Shown: positions 23,270 through 34,051 of the stretch, one piece after another
How the letters are laid out: each line of letters starts with the position of its first letter
Numbering within the stretch: position 1 is the stretch's first letter
Source: Cytospora piceicola
Taxonomy: Eukaryota; Ascomycota; Sordariomycetes; Diaporthales; Cytosporaceae
Assembly: GCA_023375675.1 (NCBI GenBank)
Contig: JALQBC010000025.1
Location: 310,001-374,000 of the forward strand
Length of the DNA: 64,000 nt
Direction of reading: 5' to 3'
The notes under the pieces: generated by a model
What the model was told of the DNA's origin: nothing
The model's database searches: none
What the model saw: the letters and a program-made list of their open reading frames with translations, nothing else
Position numbers and translations under genes: made by a program

Positions 23270-24184
23270 TTATATTAGCATCATAAAAAAATATATTGAA
23301 AAACTGGAGGACGTAATAGCTATGATCGGAAAATGCCTGCATAAGCAAGTCTTAAAAGACCAAAAAGTTGACACACTGAACTCTACTCACAGGGCCAAAT
23401 TGGCGCTCGACATCTGGGTAGGCTGAGGACACCCAATCTCAAGGTCTGGGTTCGAGCGCGCGCAAGCAGCGGCCGTGATGCTAGCTGAGATGATCGAGGT
23501 CTGCGCAGCATCAAGCGGAAGGGCGCAAGGGCTCGCAATTGGCGACGGCTCCGCGAGCACGGTGCAGGAGTTTCGGCCACCCTCTCCAATGTTGTTTCGA
23601 TATGGTACCGACCCGACTATGTCGAAGGTCTGATTGGACATGGTAGCACAGGTTTCGGGGCTGGTCGCGGCGACCAGGTCAGGCTGCTGTGCGCGCTTCT
23701 TGAGCGTAAATGTGGCATTTATTCCCGCTCTAGAAGGATCCGTCGAGTCGATGCTGGAGCAATTGTTGGCGTACACGTACCAAGGAACCCTGAAGTCGCC
23801 CTTAGTCTGGTTTGACAACTGAATGTGAGTGAAGATGTAATACTGGTCGCTGCTATAGTTGGTCGAGGTCAACCCCCAGAAACCTGAGAAGAGCGGATTT
23901 TCCGAACCATCGATCTTCCCAATTTGCCAGCCGACGGTAAGACCGAGAGAAGGCACGGCTTGGGAGTTCTGGACTGCGAAGACGAGAGGCATCAGCTCTG
24001 CCGGCGCAGAAATTCCTTCACGCGGGAAGACGAGTTCGAGTTCGACAATCGTGGGATATGTCGTTTGGGCGGCGAATAGCCCCGTTTGGGCGAGGCAGTA
24101 TGGGATGCGAACAATTGCAGATAAGTGGTGATATTTGTGTCCCAGACTGCGAGGACTGAGGTGCGGAGCAGTATAATTGAACAC
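23270..24184 (-). CDS. DUF7136-type secreted/anchored protein, 5' end unresolved
   Basis: Main exon 24184-23391. Then a proposed intron 23390-23337 (gtgagt, tgcag, 54 nt) and a final exon 23336-23270 that adds a short hydrophobic tail (HFPIIAITSSSFSIYFFMML) like a GPI-anchor or membrane C-terminus. The core TTYPTIVELELVFPREG, then PLVFAVQNSQAVPSLGLTVGW, matches the fungal DUF7136 family of secreted proteins; four or more Cys and several N-glycosylation sequons follow. No ATG lies in frame: the open frame begins after a stop, 24184 is only a GTG, and no clear signal peptide is encoded. The first exon may be upstream and unrecognised, or the gene may have lost its start. Function of the family is unknown to me. 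Confidence 0.6.
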
Positions 24185-24963
24185 TTGACAATGGGTGACT
24201 GAGAAAAGGGGCAGCGGGGTGTGAAGGATGATTTATGTATTGCAGAGAAAGGTTGTTTGGAAATGTCTACTGGATGAAAGATGAGCTTATCAGGCCAAAT
24301 GGCTAAAGTGACCCCAATATTATCGGAACCTTGGAATATGACAGTCATGCTTAATGTTATGGGTCCCGCTCACGTCCTGCATATACTACTATACTAAGTA
24401 CTTACCGACATGTCACAAAGGTGAAGCGTCATATACCAATTCCCGGCCTGTAGACTATATACTTACTTGGCCCGGGGGTGAGCAGGTCCGTAAGCAGGTA
24501 AGCATACATGGTTATCTCAAAAACAATCTGAACTTCGATAGGTGTCACCTTCAACCTTCTCAGGCTTCGCAGAGTTTGGGAATTTCTTGAAGGGTGATCA
24601 TTCATAGGCTTCAACTAGGTAAAGAGGCTACTTAGATACATAGGCATTGATGGTCGACCATTTTACCGTCGGCATGACCTTCCCCGGGCCCTACATGGGT
24701 TCGATTATACAACGTGACTCAAAGGCGAGGAGGAATCTTAGCAAGCAAACCTGTTTACCGCCGAATTCATGGACATGTGGAGTATTGAGGAATAAGCACC
24801 GATAGCATATATAGGTCTCCTTCCCGAATAAACTCTAAGCCCTGAGATTTATACCTTTGTAAAGAACTCCAGACTTGTGTTGTCCATTTGTGATGGTTTT
24901 CGGTCGTTCTCGCTAAATTACATCAGTCTCAACCTTGCGGCCCCTTATTCTCAGCCCGGCACC
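24185..24963. other. Divergent intergenic region between DUF7136 gene and LysM pseudogene
   Basis: About 0.8 kb. The missing first exon of the DUF7136 gene would be expected here, but no ATG-containing exon with good splice sites was found. An alternative frame (24348-23992, minus) contains a hydrophobic stretch (CSIILLRTSVLAV) that might once have been a signal peptide. Confidence 0.4.
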
Positions 24964-26135
24964 ATGACTGCTACATTTGTTCTTGCACTGGCCTATATTG
25001 CGTCCGCCAGCTCGCGAATGGTCACTTGCAGCTACAAAATAGTGGCCAGCTCTTGGGGCCTCACCGATGCTGGATTCGAGGCTCTGAACCCAGGCATCAT
25101 TTGCCCAACGCTTGTCGTCGGGTAATCATACTGCGTGCTTAGGAGGGTCACTACTGCTTCGTCCAAGAGCAGCAATTCCACTCCAACAACTTCGTCCACA
25201 CCATCCAGAGACAGTGACCACATTTTCCACTTCGACCACCTCGACCACCTCGACCACCTCGACCACCTCGACCACCTCGACCACCTCGACCACCTCGACC
25301 ACCTCGACCACCTCGACCACCTCGACCACCTCGACCACCTCGACCACCTCGACCACACCGACCACTTCGACACCCACAAGTCTTACCCCCTCAACGACAT
25401 CATCGACAACTTGTTCGTCCGGCTACGAGCCAACGCAACCCATTCATGCCGCGAAATGTGCGTGCTCCCCCTGTAATTCTTTGACCAGTGCACCTTTCAA
25501 CCGGAAATTTCAGGCTATGGAACTAAAACTTCGCTAGGTAATAACATCTACCTTGTACAATCCGGTGACACTTGCACAACCATCGGATCCAAGTATAAAA
25601 TCACCGCGGCTGAGTTCTACACCTGGAACCTGGCCATTGACTCGAACAGGCTCCGAGTCCGTCCTTTCTGGTACGGCGGATAGAAAACTTGCAAAGCATG
25701 CAGCCTCTTCCTGGACTAGTGGGGTTGCGTCGGTGTCCCGGGCGCCACGACGACATCCTCTTTTTTGACCTACGAGACCGACGCCACAGATGCCAGGATT
25801 TGTGGACAACTGCGCTGACTGCTACCTCGTGGCGTCTGGCGGTAAGACTTAGTGTCTACTATTGTGGCCAGGCCAACATATTCTACCCCTGTCGGATATT
25901 GTGGCATCTGTCCTTGATAGTTCCCTGGGCGTATCACGAAATAGTAAGCTCATAGAGGGGCAATAACTCCCTCCTACCATATGATATTTTAGAGGTAATC
26001 CAGGGGCCGTTCGAACATGCGCGGCGGAAACTTCGGCTTATCAATATTCGTCGTCGAAAAGCTGCAGGGGACGAACTACTTGGCAGGTCATGCATTTCAG
26101 AGCGCCTGGAAGTAAATTACTGTGGGTCGGCCCAA
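24964..26135 (+). pseudogene. Decayed LysM-repeat (chitin-binding) secreted protein gene
   Basis: The ATG at 24964 starts a signal peptide-like MTATFVLALAYIASASS. LysM module 1 (SYKIVASSWGLTDAGFEALN) runs to VVG, where TAA at 25123-25125 replaces the glutamine expected before SYCV, a C-to-T change. Translation then stays readable to about 25200, after which a frameshift is needed to enter the Thr-Ser-Thr linker encoded by the minisatellite. Module 2 (YLVQSGDTCTTIGSKYKITA at about 25549, then EFYTWN) has lost its C-terminal cysteine and YYVCV end. Module 3 begins CYLVASG at about 25828 and a broken end lies near 26100-26130. Intact members bind chitin, and some act as LysM effectors masking fungal chitin from plants. 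With one nonsense change and at least one frameshift this copy is probably non-functional. Confidence 0.65.
25234..25368 (+). repeat. 9-bp minisatellite (GACCACCTC)n
   Basis: Thirteen perfect tandem GACCACCTC units at 25234-25350, followed by two variant units (GACCACACC, GACCACTTC). In one frame it reads as Thr-Ser-Thr-Thr repeats typical of LysM protein linkers; in the pseudogene's first frame it would read Asp-His-Leu. All six frames are open through it. Confidence 0.95.
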
Positions 26136-26420
26136 CTTGATAGGATAGAGTAGACCTGTTGGTTCAGGGGCAAGAAAATGAAGCAAACTGTTGCTGCAGA
26201 AAAAACGGGGCCAGAATTGTGGAAGGGGAGCGGTACTCAGAGTATTTATGTATTAGATCTAGGTTTGATCATGCTCATAGTTTGTGTGCTGTCCCGGGTT
26301 GCACATGCTACTGCAATCGTTTTATCCTCGGACACAAATACACATTATCGGCTATCATCGTTTGCACATCGCCACCTTGCAACTTCCACCAACCTCACTC
26401 AATTTTTATACTGGGAAGAA

Positions 26421-28271
26421 ATGGACAACATAGATTCCTCAAAAGCCGCCTTAGCTGTTGAAAATGGTTGGAGCACCGATGATATCCGTATAAGAGTGGA
26501 CGCTACTGAGCTGAAAGAGTATTCGCCCCTGGCAACAACGAGCATGTCTCAAGACGAAGTATTGGCAGGACCCCAGAAGCGAGGAGCAAGCAAATTTGCC
26601 AAACTACTGCATATACGCTCTTCCACTTGGACTGCAGAGATTCTCGGTACTCTACTCGGTCTCGCTGGTATTGCCGCAATGGTCGCAGTACTGGTTGCAA
26701 TGGACGGAAAACCTCAACCTCACTGGAAGGTCCATATCCAGCCGAACTCGCTGATATCCATCTTCGCTACTATCTCAAGCTTCGCGTTCATGAGTGCTGT
26801 AACCCAATGCATCAGCCAGAGCAAGTGGCTGCATTTCCAGAAAGGAGGCCGCGTTATCGATTTGCAGCGGTTCGATCGAGCCAGCCGTGGTCCTTGGGGC
26901 TCATTGCAATTCTTGGCACGGCTGGGTTTCCGCAACACAATCGCGATTGCTGGCTCACTCATCACTATCGCATCCCTAGCCATGGGTCCCTTTACACAAC
27001 AGATCATCGAGTTTCCAGTGAGGCAAAAGTCGCTGGGTAACAGCTCTTCCCTAGCGTCAGCTGCCAGAGGAGAGGGCATGGTATCGGGTCTGTATACTAA
27101 TGGCTTCGGAAATGGAGCTGTTGCGGAAAGTGCCCCGGATTGTGAGTGTTCAAACTTGGCTCAGTCTGATTGGTATATGGAATAGTCAACTAATCATATC
27201 ATTCTTTCGAACAAAGGGCAGGAAGCTATCCAGGGGATCGTTGGAGCAATGTACATGGGAATGTTTGGGCAGTTATCCAGCCAGCCGTACGCCTGTTCAA
27301 CCGGAAACTGCTCGTACCCAGTCATCAACACCTTGGGGGTCTGTAGCACTTGTCTCAACGTGACATCCCAGTCAACGATGGGTCACTGCGCACTCGGAAA
27401 AAGTACAAATAACCCGACGCAAACTTGCTACGTTTCAACACCCGGGGGTTTCAATCTCTCCATCGAAAGGGGCATAGTCAGCGCCACCAGAACCTACAAT
27501 ACCTTACTGTCCGCAGCGGCCAACCAGTCCAAAATCGCTTTGCCTGATATCATGAGTTTCGCCATGTACAGGTCTGCGGCGGACAGCTACTACAGTTCCA
27601 CCACGCTTGGCCCCGACAGCCAGACCTATGAATGCTCTCTACGCTTCTGCGAACGTAGCTATGCAAATCTCCAGGTCATCAACGGGACAGCAAACGACCC
27701 AGTACATACGGAAACAAATTTCAGTACATCCAGTTCACCGGGCGACGGAGACTATGTACTCTTTCCCTCTAATGCTGAGACAAACCTGACTTACTGGCTA
27801 GCCTACAATGACTGGTATTTTCTCTCCACGGAGTTGAAGTCCATGTTCACCGCCACTATGCAATCAGCCTATGGAAGCAGTGCCTACAATATGATAGCAA
27901 CCCTTCTGTGGACCGAAACAAACGATGTATCCCAGGTATTTAGCAACATGTCAGAGTCTATGACACGGTATATTAGGACGGCTAATGCCACTAACATACC
28001 TGGCGAGGCATACCATGAGGAGGTGTACGTCCACGTCCGTTGGGCGTGGTTTGCTTTCCCTGCCGTCTGGGCGGCATTGGCAACCATGCTCCAAGTCGTC
28101 ACTATACTGGTCAATAAATCCGGGGGTCTAAAAGCGTGGAAAGACTCCGCTCTTCCCTTTATTGTTCCCGGACCGGAGGACCTGAGTGAAATGGAGGGAG
28201 TGGCAAAAGTGCTGGGACTAAAACTGGAGGTCACCGAGACGGGGAAATATGTATTGGTCCTTTCCCAGTAG
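26421..28271 (+). CDS. DUF3176 multi-pass membrane protein
   Basis: Exons 26421-27141 and 27217-28271 (intron gtgagt...caaag, 75 nt, with ctaatc near the acceptor); 591 residues. The hydrophilic N-terminus is followed by the DUF3176 region: helix LGTLLGLAGIAAMVAVLVAM, the hallmark SLISIFATISSFAFMSAVTQ and ISQSKWLHFQ, the LQRFDRASRGPWGSLQF motif and helix TIAIAGSLITIASLAMGP. A large extracellular region with Cys and many N-x-S/T sites follows (CSTGNCSYPVINTLGVCSTC), then a final helix (WAWFAFPAVWAALATMLQVV) and a short cytoplasmic end with GGLKAWKDSALP. These fungal proteins are of unknown function. An in-frame ATG at 26178 would add 81 residues with an extra hydrophobic stretch; 26421 fits family starts better. 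It converges with the membrane protein gene at 28937. Confidence 0.9.
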
Positions 28272-28936
28272 TGTTTTTTGTTCATCATGTATCTTTACGC
28301 CACTGGAGCAATCGAGGAGGACGAGCAGGTCCTGTGTCCATGGGAGGAGAGGCTTATGGAGTGATACCATGGATCCGTCTGGGATGGAAGCTTCGGCTAG
28401 TATTGCTTCCTCACTTCATCGTTGTTGCCACTCGATATGTACTTGGGTAGAAACCACCATTAGAACACCGGGATATACCACTTAACACTGAATTAGCTGT
28501 GTTTCATACAACATATCTAGTCTTTTGAGTTCCTTTCATTGCATCGTGATAGCTCCCGTCATATACAAAGTCTAGACCTTTATATTGATACTTCCCTTTC
28601 GAGGTAAGCATTAACGTTAATTACATACCTACCGCTACAAAAGTTGCACGTGTGTGCCTTTAGTACAAATTTGTATGGTACACGACCAGACGGCACTGTA
28701 TATCCTAGTACCAAACACGATATAGTACCGCAGCGGCTCTGCCAACTGCAGCCTCCACCCACAATTATAGCCGCCCCCATGCCCCCCCCCCTCACATAGC
28801 GCCACATGCCTGCCCGAACACGCCAAGTGCCAGAGTCTCTCCGAGAAACATTTGCAATTGGGCTTTCCCAGGCCTGTTTCCCGTCTCTCGACATAGATCC
28901 CTGATTGATAATCCAGAGGGCTTGGTACGTGCATGG
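28272..28936. other. Intergenic region between convergent genes
   Basis: About 0.67 kb of shared 3' flank. Contains a C-rich run near 28780. No gene found. Confidence 0.5.
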
Positions 28937-30061
28937 TTACATTGTCACACGATGTACTGGTCCATATGGCTCTATATCAGATGCCATGTCTGCGCTTTTT
29001 TCTGGATCACTTGGTGGCCCATAATGAATATGCGACGCGCCATCCTCAGGCCGGGCTTCCTGATTACCATCCAGTTCTCTCTGCAAGGACTTCCAGTCAT
29101 CCTCATTAATCAAAGCCATCTGCTTCGCCCAATTCTTAGTTGGAGCAGAATGAAGCAGCTCCTTGGCTAAAACGAGACGGTGGTTGTATTCCTTCCGTTC
29201 GCCATCTATTTCGAGGATGCGCTTGTGCATAATTTGATTGTTCGTAGCGGCGTTGGTAACCTCCAACAGCCCAGCTGTGCCGATCAGCAGCACAATCAGT
29301 AGGATCTTGCTCAGATCCTGGAGGTTGCTTGCTAGGGCCGCGTCGACGTACATGAGGACAGTTGCCGCCGCCACGACGATGCCCTGCACCGGCGTCATGT
29401 CGGCGAGCCACTGGCCCGACGTCACGGCCTTGATATCGTCAACCATGCCGCGGATACGAACCCAGCGGTCCTGGCTCATCAGCACAAACAGCTCGCCCTC
29501 GACGCCTGGTTCGAGCTTGCCGGACCAGCCCTGGCGTGCCCGGCGCCGCATCACGAGCACGTTCAGCAGACGGCAGACTCCCAGCACGCCGACCACGAAG
29601 ACGCCCCACCAATCCTCGGCGAGGCCCATGAGAACCAATATCGTGATGCTTAGGGCGATGCATAGCGCGTAAGCGGCGGCGGCCAAAGGAGTGGTGTTGT
29701 GACAGGGAATCAGCGCCGACAGCCACGTGTCGGGCATTGGCCTCGAGACCTTGACCGTCGTCAGAGAGCCCGTCCTCGAGATGCGCTGCAGATACACTAC
29801 CGTGCCAGGATTCTCGATGCGGAATACATAATCGCTCAAAATGTTGGCAGCGGCCGGGTATTCGCCCTTGTTCAACTCAGGCGCCCACTGCTCGCGGTGA
29901 AGCCCTGGGCAAATAACAAAGGTATCCAGATAGCTGTCGGTGCCCCTCATCGCCGTCCGCTTGGAAAGTGTAGCGAGCTCGGCGAGGGCTACAAGCCCAG
30001 CTAGCTCCAGCGAGACCGGGGGAATAGATGCCGTCACGATAGGGCCACGAGATGCCACCAT
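28937..30061 (-). CDS. Uncharacterised polytopic fungal membrane protein
   Basis: Single exon, ATG at 30061, 374 residues. After an N-terminal region there are hydrophobic segments AAAYALCIALSITILVLMGL and WWGVFVVGVLGVCRLLNVLV, then a soluble loop with GELFVLMSQDRWVRIRGMVD preceding GIVVAAATVLMYVDAALASN and ILLIVLLIGTAGLLEVTNAA, so about four helices. The C-terminus is hydrophilic (KRILEIDGERKEYNHRLVLA and further). This resembles a broad group of uncharacterised ascomycete membrane proteins that carry a VDDIKAVTSGQW-like motif. Function unknown. It is transcribed toward the DUF3176 gene and away from the AT-rich island, which begins about 530 bp upstream of its start. Confidence 0.85.
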   Translation of the reverse strand: MVASRGPIVTASIPPVSLELAGLVALAELATLSKRTAMRGTDSYLDTFVICPGLHREQWAPELNKGEYPAAANILSDYVFRIENPGTVVYLQRISRTGSLTTVKVSRPMPDTWLSALIPCHNTTPLAAAAYALCIALSITILVLMGLAEDWWGVFVVGVLGVCRLLNVLVMRRRARQGWSGKLEPGVEGELFVLMSQDRWVRIRGMVDDIKAVTSGQWLADMTPVQGIVVAAATVLMYVDAALASNLQDLSKILLIVLLIGTAGLLEVTNAATNNQIMHKRILEIDGERKEYNHRLVLAKELLHSAPTKNWAKQMALINEDDWKSLQRELDGNQEARPEDGASHIHYGPPSDPEKSADMASDIEPYGPVHRVTM

Positions 30062-30589
30062 GGACTTTCGAATGCTCTAATCCAATCAGTCGCTGCAAAT
30101 ACGCCTTTGAGCATGCCACCTTCTTATATAAAAAGGTGTTTTACTTACTTCTAGTGGTGGTAAATGCATGTTTACTTTGTTGGGGTTTAATCCGGATTGA
30201 GAGCTGAGACGAATCGAAAAATGCCGTGGGGTGAGGAATGAGTGGAAAGGATGTTTAAGTAGGGCATCACATGCAAGTGTTCGGAAGGCAGAACTACCAC
30301 AGAATGCTGAGCTTCTGGCTCTATCAGCCAGGCTTATATAGCCACTGATCTCCCAACGGGTTGGGTTTTGATTTCGTGTAACAGCCAGCCACTTTGTAAA
30401 TGCGATAACCATTCATCTGCGTCAAACCGTACACGAGACTCGTGGACTAGAGAGGACGTACATATGTTCTATACAGACACCCCACCCTCTGCAGCCCCAA
30501 ATAGGCTGTTCCTTTAGAACGCCGCTGTTTCTTTAGAACCCGTGTCACCCCCCCCCCCACCTGTCCGATAACCCTTGGGAAGTCAGTTC
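30062..30589. other. Upstream region of the membrane protein gene, edge of the AT island
   Basis: Contains TATATAAG-like sites on the minus strand near 30123-30131 and 30331-30339 that could serve the gene starting at 30061. An 11-C run lies at about 30547-30557. The composition switches abruptly at about 30590. Confidence 0.45.
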
Positions 30590-30801
30590 CGCGCCCCCTT
30601 TACAATTCTACTATAATTCTTGGAAACTTACTATTTTAGTATTATTTTAACCGCCTTTACTACTATAACGCCGTCTAATCGTAAATAAAGCTATAATAAT
30701 ACTAAGCCGCCTACTTTTTATATATAAAAAGGCTATACTATAATACTCCTTTATACTATAGGTTTTATTACTTATTAAATAGTTAAAAGGCTAGTTTTAC
30801 T

Positions 30802-30857
30802 GGGGAACGGCGGTAGGACCGCCTGCCGAGAAGGCCTTCCGTTAGGAAGGATCGGAA
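30802..30857 (+). repeat. Two short GC-rich hairpins at the island's left part
   Basis: GGCGGT-agg-ACCGCC and, just downstream, CCTTCC-gtta-GGAAGG. They stand out as GC islets in AT-rich DNA and lie immediately left of the large palindrome. Confidence 0.7.
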
Positions 30858-30864
30858 ACTTAAT

Positions 30865-31003
30865 AGCTAGTTAGTTAGATAGTTAAATACGCTGCTTAGG
30901 CTGCTCCGGATCCGATAGAGTAACGCCCTTCGGGCGTTACTCTATCGTCTCCTCTGCAGCCTTAAGCGGCGAGATAATTAACTAACTAACTAACTTACTA
31001 GCT
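30865..31003 (+). repeat. Large imperfect palindrome with a perfect 15-bp core
   Basis: The core arms GATAGAGTAACGCCC (30914-30928) and GGGCGTTACTCTATC (30932-30946) are perfect and separated by TTC, giving a C-UUC-G-type loop. The outer arms also match: GCTTAGGCTGC on the left against the complement of GCAGCCTTAAGC on the right, then TAGTTAG-rich tracts on both sides. Arms extend about 65-70 bp each. Confidence 0.85.
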
Positions 31004-31145
31004 ACTTTACTAACTAACCTATTAGCTAACTTACTTATATACTTACCTACTTACTTACTTACTTAATAACTAAATAACTAACTTATTAACTATTTTAATA
31101 GCTAACTTACTAGCTAAGTTATTAGTTAACTTACTTATTAACTTA

Positions 31146-31181
<36 letters not shown>

Positions 31182-31299
31182 ATAATTATATAACTAAGTT
31201 ACTAACTACTTTACTAGCTAACTTACTTATTAGCTATTTTACTTATTAGCTATTTTACTTAGTAGTTAAGTTACTAGCTAACTTACTAGCTAACTTAGC

Positions 31300-31334
<35 letters not shown>

Positions 31335-31563
31335 CTACCTACCTAGTTACTTACTTACCTACTTACTTACTTACTTATTTACTTACTAACTTACTTACTA
31401 ACTTACTTAATAACTAACTAACTAACTTACTAATTACTTTACTAGTTAACTTACTAGCTAACCTACTTACCTACTTACTTACTTACTTATTTATTTATTT
31501 ACTTACTAGCTAATTTAATAGCTAACTTACTAAGTAACTTACTAACTAACCTACTAACTAACC

Positions 31564-31601
<38 letters not shown>

Positions 31602-31695
31602 TTTATTTACTTATTTAATAGCAAGTTTACTTACTAGCTAACTTACTAACTAACTTATTAACTAACTTACTTACTTACTTATTTACTTACCTACC

Positions 31696-31726
<31 letters not shown>

Positions 31727-31727
31727 C

Positions 31728-31809
<82 letters not shown>

Positions 31810-31910
31810 ATAGCTAAATTACTAGCTAGCTTATATACTTACTTACCTACCTACTTACTTATTTACTTACTTAATAGCTAATTTACTTACTAGGTAATTT
31901 ATTTAGCCGT
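30975..31910 (+). repeat. TTAC microsatellite field 1
   Basis: Tandem ACTT/TTAC tetranucleotides interrupted by variants such as TAGC, TAAC and TTAT. The longest uninterrupted run is about 20 units at roughly 31729-31808. Only one strand composition is used throughout (TTAC on plus). Confidence 0.95.
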
Positions 31911-33080
31911 TTTATTATAAATATCTAATATCGTTATATTATTATTTTAGTTTTAAAAAGGTTATAAAAAGCTAAAGTATAAAGCTAAAAGGCGTTATTT
32001 TAAGTTTTAAGTTTAAATATCGTAAAAGATATTATAGAATATTTTAACTACTTATTAATAGTTATATCGGTTTACTTTACGTTTAATAACTTACTTTTAA
32101 AACCGCTTTAAAAGTAAGTTATAAAAGTAGTTAATATAAACTTTATTTATTTAGTAAAAGCTTTTTACTATAGTAAAAAGCTATTTGAATTTAACTAAAA
32201 CTTAAAAGAAAAATTTAAAGTTTTTTATTCGGAAAGTAATAAGCTTAATAAAAGCAGAAGCAATATAGTATAAATCGTTAAAGTAATTTTAAAGTAATTT
32301 AAAAAATCTGTTATATTAAATAAATAGTCTTTATCTCTTTTTTTATAAAAAGTAAAAATATAGTTTTATACTACTAATAAAAATATAGCTTAAAAAAAGA
32401 CTTAATAGTTTTATTAACTACTAATAAAAATAGTATCGGTTTAAAGTTTATACTCGATAATAACCTTTTAAAAGTAAAAAGTTACTTTATTATTATTATA
32501 AAAAGTATTAATCGGTAAAACCTTATATTAAGGCTATTTATTATTTAAATAAAAGATTATTAAACTTAATATTTATTTTATTATTAAAGAAAGAGATAAA
32601 AACATCTTTTATATTATTATTTACTAATATAATTATTTAACTTATCTATTAATTTATTAAATTTCGAGTTCGGAAAGGATAAAGAATACTTTAAAAATAT
32701 TAAAGGCTAGCTTATAATATAATAGTAAGTAAATATTAAAGAGATATATTTTAAAGTATAAAGAGAAAAGAAGGAAGTTCTTTAAAAGGAAACTTCTTTT
32801 TACTATATATATACATTACAGAAGGTCTACTATAAAGGTATTATAAGCTCTTTATAAGCCTACTATAATCCTATACTTTAAAGAACTATAGTCCTGTCTC
32901 TTAACTATATACGTAAGCTTTAAAGCTCGAGCTTATAACACTTACTTGCTGTTACACACCGCTTAAGACCTTGTGTGAGCAGTACGTATAGAGTGTAGGT
33001 TCTTTATATAAACAGCTGTAAATAAGGCCCTAGACCTACCTAGGCCACCTTACCTTTTAGCGCAATAGCTAGATCCGTCA
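31911..33080. other. AT-rich degenerate DNA between microsatellite fields
   Basis: Heavily TpA-enriched sequence with no open frame of note. The last 130 bases (32930-33060) are less mutated and contain normal CpA and TpG. Origin unknown; it is probably an eroded repeat. Confidence 0.6.
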
Positions 33081-33765
33081 TTATCTTATAACACTTACTT
33101 ATTTACTTACTATTTAACTTATATACTTATTTACTTTATAACTAACTAACTTACTTACTTATTTACTTACTTACTTACAGTTTTACTTATTTACCTATAT
33201 ATTTACTTACTTACTTACTTAATTAACTTACTTATCTACTTACTTACTTACAGTTTTAATTATTTACCTAGATATTTACTTACTTAATAGCTAACTTACT
33301 AGCTAATTTACTTACTTACTTACTTACCTACTTACTTATTAGCTAATTTACTTACTAGCTAGCTTACTAAGTAACTTACCTACTTACTTACTTACTTACT
33401 TATATATATACTTACTTTTTTACTTACTTACTAGATAATTAATAAGCTAATATACTAACTAACTTACTAGCTAACCTACTTATTTACCTACTTACTTATT
33501 TACTTACTTACTTATTTATTAGCTTAGTTATTAACTTACTTACTTACTTATTTATTTACTTATTAGCTAATTTACTTTTTAAATTTAATAGCTATTTTAT
33601 ATACTTATTTACTTACTTACTTATTAGCTAACGTATTTACTAATAAACTTAGTTACTAGCTTACTATCTTACTTTACTTACTTACTTACTTACTAGCTTA
33701 TTTACTAACTAACTACCTTATTTATTTACTTATTTATTTACTTACTTACTTACTTACTTAAAAGC
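33081..33765 (+). repeat. TTAC microsatellite field 2
   Basis: A second field of ACTT/TTAC units with the same interruptions (TAGC, TAAC) as the first, ending about 50 bp before the retrotransposon's target duplication. Confidence 0.93.
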
Positions 33766-33778
33766 TTAAAAGATTAAG

Positions 33779-33813
33779 ACTATTAGCTTTAATAGTAAGC
33801 CTACCTTAAGGGC
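33779..33813 (+). repeat. Left part of a 219-bp tandem unit, interrupted by the retrotransposon
   Basis: The sequence from ACTATTAGCTTTAATAGTAA to AGGGC recurs at 44603-44637 with few differences. Together with 44419-44602 it makes one 219-bp unit, of which the second copy starts at 44603. Confidence 0.8.
33809..33813 (+). repeat. 5-bp target-site duplication (AGGGC), left
   Basis: AGGGC directly precedes the left LTR and is repeated directly after the right LTR (44414-44418). Confidence 0.85.
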
Positions 33814-34051
33814 TAGTAGTAACGGTACGGTATAGTAGTATATAATGAAGATAGATTCTCTCTTTCTCTTTTTATATAACCGAGTACTTTTATAAACTAT
33901 ATACAGACCTATAAACTTACTGTAAACTTATTTTAAGTTTACTATATAATTACCGTATATTTAACCGTTCGAATTACCGGTAAATATATAGTAAATTCGT
34001 AGGTACGTTTATAAATAGGTTTATTATAAACCTACCGGTAGATATATAATA
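33814..34051 (-). repeat. LTR at the left end (3' LTR of the element)
   Basis: 238 bp, starting TAGTAGTAACGG and ending ATATATAATA. It aligns without length change to 44176-44413. The expected TG and CA termini appear as TA, as RIP would produce. Confidence 0.9.

Noticed and set aside
25126..25377. Minus-strand frame of Glu-Val-Val repeats and plus-strand Asp-His-Leu repeat frame
   Set aside because: Both are readings of the 9-bp minisatellite, which is open in all six frames; neither has a start context, domain or continuation.
26178..26420. N-terminal extension of the DUF3176 protein from ATG 26178
   Set aside because: It is in frame, but it adds an extra hydrophobic stretch not typical of the family; the ATG at 26421 gives the usual cytoplasmic N-terminus. 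Transcript data could reverse this.
30914..30946. Bacterial-type intrinsic terminator
   Set aside because: The hairpin has a UUC loop but no following T run, and the DNA is fungal; it is better described as a palindrome.
30975..33765. CRISPR array or telomeric repeat
   Set aside because: The repeats are contiguous 4-bp TTAC units without spacers, and the motif is not the fungal telomere TTAGGG.
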